6,140 nucleotides of DNA, taken from positions 1 to 6,140 of the forward strand of contig CAMNHG010000081.1 of NCBI GenBank assembly GCA_946539105.1, written 5' to 3'. The first letter of the stretch is position 1, and the number at the start of each line of letters is the position of its first letter. Position numbers and translations under genes: made by a program. The stretch is from an uncultured Clostridia bacterium (GTDB taxonomy: Bacteria > Bacillota > Clostridia > Oscillospirales > Acutalibacteraceae). Shown piece after piece: positions 1 to 4,910 of this stretch. The notes beneath the pieces are model-generated. The model made no database searches. It had not been told where the DNA came from and was given only the letters and a program-made list of their open reading frames with translations.

Positions 1-481
1 TTTTGTTTTCCTCAATATACGCCGCGGCTTCCTCTGCGGAATGTCCGTTTTCTCTCAGCTTAGCCGCGAGAATTACGAGAAGTCCGTGGGCTATGCTGAA
101 TCTTAAAGAGTCGATAATAATAATCTTTGCGTCGGGATGGCTCTGCAAAACCTGCTTTTTTGCCTGTGTCGCAAAGTCAAAAGCACCCGAAATCGCGCCC
201 GAGATTGTGATAGCCAATACGTCCTGACCGTTATTTACGCACTTTTCAAACACCCTTGCGAACTCGTCAACATTGGGCGGTGCCGTGGTGTAGCCGTCGG
301 GATTTTTGCTTAAATCCTTGTAAAACTGCTCGCGGTTGGTCTTGTTCCAGTTCAAAAACTCGCTGACTTCCGACTTATCGGGCAAGGTAACGTGACCGTT
401 AATCGTGATAATGTCATACTCATTTTTTAACTCGGTGCCGAGGTCACAGGAAGCGTCGGCAACAATAGCAAATTTATCCAT
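1..481 (-). CDS. DegV family (FakB-like) fatty-acid-binding protein, C-terminus cut by window edge
   Basis: Family role: DegV/FakB proteins bind a fatty acid in the cytoplasm; in FakAB systems they present it to the kinase FakA, giving acyl-phosphate for phospholipid synthesis. Only the first 160 residues are visible; the family is usually about 280 long. Seen by translating the minus strand: an N-terminal beta strand MDKFAIVADASCDL (the usual 'I.tDS.~D' start), GYTTAPPNVDEF at about 63-74 (equivalent of the TSqPsp.eF motif), VLAITISGAISGAF at about 88-101 (equivalent of the lSs.lSGTy loop), and IIDSLRFSIAHGLL at about 122-135 (equivalent of DS..aS.G.Gll). The frame is open to position 2 with no stop, so it runs off the window. 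The ATG at 481-479 is preceded by AAGGAG with 8 nt spacing. It lies 12 nt after the hydrolase stop, so it is probably cotranscribed. No fakA is visible, and the ligand is unknown. The family call is firm; a fatty-acid kinase role is inference. Confidence 0.88.
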   Translation of the reverse strand, partial: MDKFAIVADASCDLGTELKNEYDIITINGHVTLPDKSEVSEFLNWNKTNREQFYKDLSKNPDGYTTAPPNVDEFARVFEKCVNNGQDVLAITISGAISGAFDFATQAKKQVLQSHPDAKIIIIDSLRFSIAHGLLVILAAKLRENGHSAEEAAAYIEENK

Positions 482-489
482 TATTTTCT

Positions 490-495
490 CTCCTT
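490..495 (-). promoter_or_regulatory. Shine-Dalgarno site of the DegV-family gene
   Basis: Minus-strand AAGGAG lies 8 nt before the ATG at 481-479 and fixes that start. Its first bases overlap the TAA stop of the upstream hydrolase (494-496), a layout that favours translation re-initiation. Confidence 0.8.
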
Positions 496-1423
496 AAAAA
501 TATTTATCAATAAAGTTTAATAAACCCTGTTTTGTCTTTTCTTCGCCTGCGGCGTACTCAACAATGTGTTGGGAACCCTCCACGGTTATCAGCTCCTTGG
601 GGAAGGCGCAGGCGTTGTAGTTTTTCAGTCCGTATTCATACGGCACGGTGGTGTCGCCCGTCGCGTGAATAAAAAGCGCGGGAACCTTTGTTTTTGCAAG
701 CGATTTTCCGCAGGGGGTGTATATGTCCTCCCCCAGCTCAATCCTCGCGATAAGCCTGATTACCGGAATAACAAGAACCGGCGGAATTTTGCGCTTGCGG
801 CTGTCGTAGTACAGCTGTTCGCCGACTGACGAAAACGCGCAGTCAATCACCATTCCCTTGACCTTTTCGGAGGTGATTTTATCTGACGAATAGGCAACCG
901 CGGAGCTGCCCATTGACGAGCCGTACAGCAAAATTCCGGTAACACCCGGCTTTGCCGCCTCAAGCTCAATCCACTTTAATATATCATACTGCTCAATTAT
1001 GCCCAGCCCGTGGCGTTTTCCGCCGCTTTCGCCGTGAGCGCGCTGGGTTATGAACAGCATATTAAAGCCGCGTTCATACAAATGCCTTGCCTGCAGGCAA
1101 AAATTGCTTATCGGGTTTCCGCAGTAGCCGTGAACAAAAATCACGGTTTTATCCGACCGGTTATCAAGGTAGTCGCCGTACATAATCTCGCCGTCACGGG
1201 CGGTAATGCTTACCCTGTCGGTGATTCTGCCCCTGATAAAGCCGTCAGCCGCGATAAGCTCATCCATATACGGCTCGTACCGCGAGCCGATAAGGTCTTG
1301 CCTTGTCAGCATTTTGCTGTTATCCTTGCGCGAAAAAACCATATGGTAAATCACCGCGGCAGGCGCGGCCGCAAAGATGATATACAATGCGAGCAGCCCA
1401 AGCGCGATATAAAGAAATATCAT
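494..1423 (-). CDS. Membrane-anchored alpha/beta hydrolase (serine esterase/lipase/thioesterase-like)
   Basis: A 309-residue alpha/beta-hydrolase-fold enzyme. Residues 1-29 form one hydrophobic segment rich in Leu, Ala and Ile, followed by SRKD, which fits an uncleaved N-terminal membrane anchor. The catalytic layout is complete: oxyanion-type strand VIFVHGYCG at 94-102, nucleophile elbow YGSSMG at 167-172 with Ser170 as nucleophile, acid Asp257 in HATGDTTVP, and His286 in EGSQH. The sequence resembles the broad Clostridia group annotated as 'alpha/beta hydrolase' (YfhR/BAAT/FrsA-like). The substrate cannot be told from sequence. In an operon of acyl ligases, carriers and acyltransferases, an esterase, lysophospholipase or acyl-thioesterase role is a reasonable inference. 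ATG 1423-1421 starts 11 nt after the LRAT-like gene stop with only a weak purine-rich ribosome site (AGAGATGA). The ORF is intact with a TAA stop. Confidence 0.9.
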   Translation of the reverse strand: MIFLYIALGLLALYIIFAAAPAAVIYHMVFSRKDNSKMLTRQDLIGSRYEPYMDELIAADGFIRGRITDRVSITARDGEIMYGDYLDNRSDKTVIFVHGYCGNPISNFCLQARHLYERGFNMLFITQRAHGESGGKRHGLGIIEQYDILKWIELEAAKPGVTGILLYGSSMGSSAVAYSSDKITSEKVKGMVIDCAFSSVGEQLYYDSRKRKIPPVLVIPVIRLIARIELGEDIYTPCGKSLAKTKVPALFIHATGDTTVPYEYGLKNYNACAFPKELITVEGSQHIVEYAAGEEKTKQGLLNFIDKYF

Positions 1424-1434
1424 TTTATCATCTC

Positions 1435-1869
1435 TTAAATTTCATTTTGTCCGTTTTGACTGTCCCTAAGCATACTCTGCCACATCGAGCGGATATACTC
1501 CTCCTGCGTGCTTCTTTTTTCGCCGAAAACGCACTCGTAGGCGAAGTGCTCGCAGTTGTTGTGGAGAATATTGTAGCCGCCCTCGCCGATTCTTGAACGC
1601 GCGGTTTCAACGGTTTTTTCCGGTGGAATACGGTGCTTTTTCTCCTTGCGGTCGAGCACTGCAACCTCTACGATTTTGCCGCTTGAAAACTCGTCAATAT
1701 CAACCGCTCCGACGGTTATGCTTTTGTTTTTTTCCTTAAACTCAGGCAAAGGCGGATAGCCGAACTGAATTACCTCGTCCTCGCTGACAAACACGCCGTA
1801 GTGGTAAAACGAGCCAATGGCAATCCGTATCATATCTCCGCTTTTGCAGTCGGAAGGCTGCCACTTCAT
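1435..1869 (-). CDS. LRAT-domain (NlpC/P60-superfamily) putative acyltransferase/thiol hydrolase
   Basis: A 144-residue protein with the two hallmark blocks of the lecithin:retinol acyltransferase domain, a circularly permuted papain-like NlpC/P60 fold. The His block FYHYGVFV (21-28) supplies His23, followed by DEVIQFG (31-37); the Cys block NNCEHFAYEC (104-113) has putative nucleophile Cys106 in the NCEHF signature. The N-terminal CKSGDMIRI (8-16) matches the 'GD.I.i' strand opening the family. In vertebrate LRAT and PLAAT enzymes the Cys forms an acyl-thioester and passes the acyl group from a phospholipid to an alcohol, amine or lysolipid; bacterial members are mostly uncharacterised. The second active-site His of PLAAT enzymes appears replaced by Gln35. 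There is no C-terminal hydrophobic anchor. The ATG shares one base with the ACP stop (TGATG), and GGGGG lies about 10 nt upstream. The fold call is firm; acyl transfer is supported by neighbours only, and a hydrolase role is possible. Confidence 0.85.
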   Translation of the reverse strand: MKWQPSDCKSGDMIRIAIGSFYHYGVFVSEDEVIQFGYPPLPEFKEKNKSITVGAVDIDEFSSGKIVEVAVLDRKEKKHRIPPEKTVETARSRIGEGGYNILHNNCEHFAYECVFGEKRSTQEEYIRSMWQSMLRDSQNGQNEI

Positions 1870-2123
1870 CAGAGCTTACCCCCGATATAGTCCGCGGCGT
1901 CGCCGACGGTTACAAAGGAATCCACGCCGGTGTCGTCGTCAAAGCGGATGTTAAACACCTCTTCTATCGCGATAACAAGGTAGAGCACGTTGACCGAGTT
2001 AAGTCCCAAGTCCTCCGAAAGCCTTGTGTTTTCGTCAGCAGCTTTGATTTTTTCCGCGTTGCCGCTGTCGGCGACAAGCAGAATGTCCTTTAGCTTTTCG
2101 ATAATTTCTTCTTTACTCAGCAT
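1869..2123 (-). CDS. Stand-alone acyl carrier protein
   Basis: An 84-residue, acidic, helical protein of ordinary ACP length. The 4'-phosphopantetheine attachment motif is EDLGLNSVNVLYL at about 37-49 with Ser43 as the modified serine (DSL/DSV in typical ACPs, here NSV). Helix III follows as IAIEEVFNIRFDDD (51-64), and the C-terminal helix is VGDAADYIGGKL. It is unlikely to be the housekeeping AcpP, because it has LNSVN instead of the near-invariant ADSLD and sits with ligases rather than fabD/fabG/fabF; this is inference. Its start codon at 2123-2121 lies inside the end of the upstream ligase gene (7-nt overlap, different frame), and its TGA overlaps the LRAT-like start codon by one base. 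Such tight coupling to the ligase suggests the ligase loads it with an acyl group. The ribosome site is weak (GAGA), as expected with translational coupling. Confidence 0.92.
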   Translation of the reverse strand: MLSKEEIIEKLKDILLVADSGNAEKIKAADENTRLSEDLGLNSVNVLYLVIAIEEVFNIRFDDDTGVDSFVTVGDAADYIGGKL

Positions 2124-3631
2124 TTTTTGTATCTCGCAATCTTCATACTCGGAGTTCTGTCAAAGTCGCTGTCGCGCACCTCAATGCGGTTTACACGCTC
2201 AAAGGCAGGCAGTGCCTCGTTGACCTTTTGAAGCTCCGAAATGATAAATTCTTTTTCGTTTTCCAAATTCATTTTAGCGGTTACGGTTTTTCTCGGCACA
2301 ACCTCAAGTGCCAAAATATGCCTGCCGCTTTGGTCGATATCCTCAAACACCTGAGAATCCTGAATAAACGGGAGCGCGTTAAATTTAACCTCAAGCTCCG
2401 CAGGAGAAACGTTCTCTCCGCTGGGGAGCACGATAATCTCCTTGATTCTGCCGGTGATGTAAAGCAAGCCGTTCTCGTCGATTTTTACGAGGTCGCCGGT
2501 CTTGAACCAGCCGTCCTCATACGCGCCTTCTTCTTCACCGCCGACATAGCCGTCCATCATATTTTTGCCCTTGAGCCACAGCTCGCCGTCTACAATTTTA
2601 AGCTCCTGATTGGGGTACGGATAACCTACCGAATCCGGGAATTTAAGGCTCTCGGGATTGCCCGACACCAGATTTGCCGATTCGGTCAGTCCGTAGCCCG
2701 GCAACAGCTTGATTTTGAGCTTGTCATACTCCTGAACAAGATACGGCGGAACAGCCGCCGCTCCGGCGATAATGGTTTTCATATCGTTGCCCAGCATATT
2801 TTTGCCGAACTGATTTGAAAGCGTCAGTGCCATTTCGGCAAGCGCGGGAACCATAACCATAATTGTCGGCTTGAATACCGCTGCATCGCGGAACATATCC
2901 TTGTTGTTTTTGCAGATAAACAGCGTGCTGCCGGTGTAAAGCGAGGTCATAAGGTTGCGGATAAGTCCGAACACGTGCGACAGCGGAAGCACCAGCAGGT
3001 ACCTCTGATAAAACACGTCCCAAACGCCGTAGCAGCCGTTCACCGTGCCCTGCATAACCGCACCGTTTGAAAGCAGAGCGCATTTGCTCTTGCCTGTGGT
3101 GCCGCCGGTAAACATCATAACGCAGGGCGTTTTCGCGTCACATTTAACCATCGGCGAGGGCTTATCCGAGGTTCCGGAAATCTCTATAAAGCCGATGTGA
3201 CCCAGCTTATCCTTCGCGAGCGAAACGCTCTCCTCAAGCGCGCCCTGATACACAACGGCGGAAACTCCGAACTTCATACAGCAGCCGAAAACCGCGGTTT
3301 TATCAAGGTGTGCCGGCATAACCACCGCTGTGAGTCCAAGTGTGGTAACCGCGATAAACGCCTTTACAAAGTCGTAGGAATTACGCGCGAGGATCGCTAC
3401 CCTGTTGTGCTCATTATCGGTTTTTTCAAGCAGGAGGGTTCTGAACCTTGCCGCGTCGTTTTCAAGCTCGGCAAAGGTATGTGCTGTTTCGCTGTCCTGA
3501 ATTGCTGCGATATCCGCAAATTCCTCAACACAGCTTTCCCACATCTCGCTTACGCTTTCGCGCTCGACGATTCTTTCAAAATCCTCCGGCTTTGTGTAGG
3601 GTCTGAACTTTTCTCTTGTATCGGTAATCAT
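2117..3631 (-). CDS. AMP-forming fatty acyl-CoA/acyl-ACP synthetase-like ligase (ANL superfamily)
   Basis: A 504-residue, full-length member of the ANL adenylating family. These enzymes make acyl-AMP from a carboxylic acid and ATP, then pass the acyl group to CoA or a pantetheinyl carrier. Core motifs appear in order: P-loop FTGGTTGKSK (174-183), LPLSHVFG (215-222), GYGLTES (312-318), GWFKTGD (374-380, ribose-binding Asp380), TGRIKEIIVLPSGENVSP (393-410, hinge and A8 region), and DRTPSMKIAR (491-500) with Lys497 as the catalytic A10 lysine. All key residues are present, so it should be active. There is no signal peptide or membrane segment. The ATG at 3631 follows AAGGAG at 8 nt spacing. The 3' end overlaps the ACP gene by 7 nt, which points to the ACP as a likely acceptor; CoA remains possible. 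Chain length and substrate class cannot be decided from sequence. Confidence 0.92.
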   Translation of the reverse strand: MITDTREKFRPYTKPEDFERIVERESVSEMWESCVEEFADIAAIQDSETAHTFAELENDAARFRTLLLEKTDNEHNRVAILARNSYDFVKAFIAVTTLGLTAVVMPAHLDKTAVFGCCMKFGVSAVVYQGALEESVSLAKDKLGHIGFIEISGTSDKPSPMVKCDAKTPCVMMFTGGTTGKSKCALLSNGAVMQGTVNGCYGVWDVFYQRYLLVLPLSHVFGLIRNLMTSLYTGSTLFICKNNKDMFRDAAVFKPTIMVMVPALAEMALTLSNQFGKNMLGNDMKTIIAGAAAVPPYLVQEYDKLKIKLLPGYGLTESANLVSGNPESLKFPDSVGYPYPNQELKIVDGELWLKGKNMMDGYVGGEEEGAYEDGWFKTGDLVKIDENGLLYITGRIKEIIVLPSGENVSPAELEVKFNALPFIQDSQVFEDIDQSGRHILALEVVPRKTVTAKMNLENEKEFIISELQKVNEALPAFERVNRIEVRDSDFDRTPSMKIARYKKC

Positions 3632-3639
3632 AAATTTAT

Positions 3640-3645
3640 CTCCTT
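3640..3645 (-). promoter_or_regulatory. Shine-Dalgarno site of the stand-alone ligase gene
   Basis: Minus-strand AAGGAG lies 8 nt before the ATG at 3631-3629 and supports that start. It is merged with the TAA stop of the preceding acyltransferase gene (TAAGGAG), the same 12-nt junction design seen before the DegV gene. Confidence 0.8.
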
Positions 3646-4291
3646 AATCAGCCAAATCCTTCAGCTGTTTTTCTCTTTCATAAAGCAATTTTGTCGCCGC
3701 GTCAATCTGTGCGAAGGTCGGGCGTTCGCCGTACAGCTCGGTAACGCTCACACGCTCGCCGACAACTACATAAAGCCTGCCGAAAAACCCCTTTCTCGGC
3801 TTTATATAAACGGGCACAATCGGCGAACCGCTGCGAATTGCCATCAGCACCATACCCGACTTAAACGACGCACCCTCGTCCTTGCCGGCACTGATTCTGC
3901 CCTGCGGAAACATCGACACAACCTCGCCCTGCTTCAGCTTATCGGTAATCTCGCGCAGGGTGTTCATCGTCACGTTGTCGCGGTCGATTCTTATGCAGCC
4001 GCACGCTCGCAAAAATCCGCCTGCTTTGCTGTCCATAATCTGTTCGCTGGCGATAAAATGGTGCCGCCTGTACCAAAACGCGGTCATCAAATATACAGGG
4101 TCGACAAAATCGGTGTGGTTTGATATAATCAGCGCGCCTCCGCGCAGCTTTTGCTTTGCCTCGGCGGTCGCGAAAATCTTTTTCGGTCTTAGCCACAAAA
4201 GCGTAGGGATTGCTCCTGTCACCCTGATAAAATCAATCACGATGTTTTTAACGCTGAAAAGCGGAGCTTTATTCTTTTTTTGTCTGTTCAT
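3644..4291 (-). CDS. PlsC-like 1-acyl-glycerol-3-phosphate/lysophospholipid acyltransferase (second of a pair)
   Basis: A 215-residue LPLAT-family acyltransferase. Family members move an acyl chain from acyl-ACP or acyl-CoA onto a lysophospholipid-type acceptor at the inner membrane face. Motifs in order: catalytic NHTDFVD (58-64) with HX4D His59 and Asp64; block II CGCIRIDRD (97-105); block III FPQGRIS (128-134); block IV GSPIVPVYI (155-163). Residues 16-34 are hydrophobic and may associate with the membrane. Block III lacks the GTR of classical PlsC and reads GRI, as in E. coli Aas, with Gln for Glu at position three. Start choice: the frame is open to an ATG at 4348, but ATG 4291 has GGGGA 9 nt upstream, removes a polar extension, and overlaps the upstream gene by only 23 nt; ATG 4300 is the other option. 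The acceptor lipid is unknown. Confidence 0.88.
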   Translation of the reverse strand: MNRQKKNKAPLFSVKNIVIDFIRVTGAIPTLLWLRPKKIFATAEAKQKLRGGALIISNHTDFVDPVYLMTAFWYRRHHFIASEQIMDSKAGGFLRACGCIRIDRDNVTMNTLREITDKLKQGEVVSMFPQGRISAGKDEGASFKSGMVLMAIRSGSPIVPVYIKPRKGFFGRLYVVVGERVSVTELYGERPTFAQIDAATKLLYEREKQLKDLAD

Positions 4292-4910
4292 CAAGCTCAT
4301 TCCCCAGCTCTGTAATTTTTTGCCTGAGCGCGTTGTTGAAGCGGTCAATGTTCTCCTTATCGCTCAGCTTGTCGTCGGCGTAGTCACTCGGATTTAACGG
4401 CGTGCCGATAATCACCCTTGCGCGTTCCTTACAAAAATACTTTCCGTTTGTAAAGACCGGAATTACCGGAACTCCGGCCGACAACGCCAAATACGCCGCG
4501 CTCGGCTTAAATTCAAGCGGAGTCTGCTCGCCCCCTCGCGGAATCCTGCCTTCCGGAAACGCTCCGACCACTCCGCCTTTCTTAAGAATTAACTCGGATT
4601 TGTTTATAAAATCAAAGTTACGGGCGTCGCGGTTAACATATATTCCGCCGAGCATTTTTAAAAACAGTCCGAGCGGTTTTTTGTCAAAAAGCACCTCCGC
4701 CATCTGCACCCTGAGCGTTCGCGTAAAAAAAACAAACAGGTACACCGCGTAGTCAAAAACCGAGGTGTGGTTCGAAATAACCAGTGCCGCGCCCTTGATG
4801 TGCCTGCCCTGACGTGCTTTGTCCTGATAACAGACCTTGGTTCTGAAAATGAGCTTTTGCACGGGGTAAGCGGTAATTTTTACAAACCAATTAAAAAAAT
4901 CAATCAGCAT
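4269..4910 (-). CDS. PlsC-like 1-acyl-glycerol-3-phosphate/lysophospholipid acyltransferase (first of a pair)
   Basis: A 213-residue LPLAT-family acyltransferase of normal PlsC size. Motifs in order: ISNHTSVFD (45-53) with HX4D His48 and Asp53; block II LGGIYVNRD (87-95) with Arg94; block III AFPEGRIPRG (117-126); block IV GVPVIPVF (146-153). Block III reads FPEGRI as in the acyltransferase half of E. coli Aas (2-acyl-glycerophosphoethanolamine acyltransferase), rather than the FPEGTRS of PlsC. The N-terminal 20 residues are hydrophobic and could contact the membrane. It is clearly a paralogue of the following gene but diverged, so the two probably differ in acyl donor or acceptor position. 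The ATG at 4910 lies inside the end of the ligase-carrier gene (11-nt overlap) with AAAGGA about 12 nt upstream, indicating translational coupling. Donor could be acyl-ACP, acyl-CoA or the fused carrier; this is not resolvable here. Confidence 0.9.
   Translation of the reverse strand: MLIDFFNWFVKITAYPVQKLIFRTKVCYQDKARQGRHIKGAALVISNHTSVFDYAVYLFVFFTRTLRVQMAEVLFDKKPLGLFLKMLGGIYVNRDARNFDFINKSELILKKGGVVGAFPEGRIPRGGEQTPLEFKPSAAYLALSAGVPVIPVFTNGKYFCKERARVIIGTPLNPSDYADDKLSDKENIDRFNNALRQKITELGNELDEQTKKE
4301..4305 (-). promoter_or_regulatory. Shine-Dalgarno-like site favouring the ATG at 4291
   Basis: Minus-strand GGGGA lies 9 nt before ATG 4291-4289 but only 0 nt before the in-frame ATG 4300-4298. 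This spacing favours the shorter protein. It is inside the upstream acyltransferase gene. Confidence 0.45.

Noticed and set aside
1087..1100. Perfect 14-bp palindrome TTGCCTGCAGGCAA as operator or hairpin
   Set aside because: It lies inside the conserved reading frame of the hydrolase with no loop or T-tract, and a 14-bp palindrome can arise by chance in coding DNA.
1010..1438. Plus-strand open frame of 142 codons
   Set aside because: It is antisense to the N-terminal half of the alpha/beta hydrolase, has no family motif, and ends in the ribosome-site region of that gene.
2228..2818. Plus-strand open frame of 196 codons
   Set aside because: It is fully antisense to the C-terminal half of the ligase, whose conserved motifs (TGD, GR.KE, GENVSP) explain the sequence.
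2724..3083. Minus-strand frame of 119 codons inside the ligase gene
   Set aside because: It is a different frame fully inside the ligase. Its biased Arg/Gly/Cys composition and lack of a ribosome site mark it as a shadow.
3197..4123. Long plus-strand open frame of 308 codons opposite the ligase and second acyltransferase
   Set aside because: It crosses the junction of two well-supported minus-strand genes, its translation shows no recognisable motif, and it is rich in Arg, His and Cys as expected of an antisense shadow.
4292..4348. N-terminal extension of the second acyltransferase to ATG 4348
   Set aside because: The extra 19 residues are polar, resemble no LPLAT N-terminus, require an 80-nt overlap with the upstream gene, and lack a ribosome site. 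ATG 4291 has one at good spacing.
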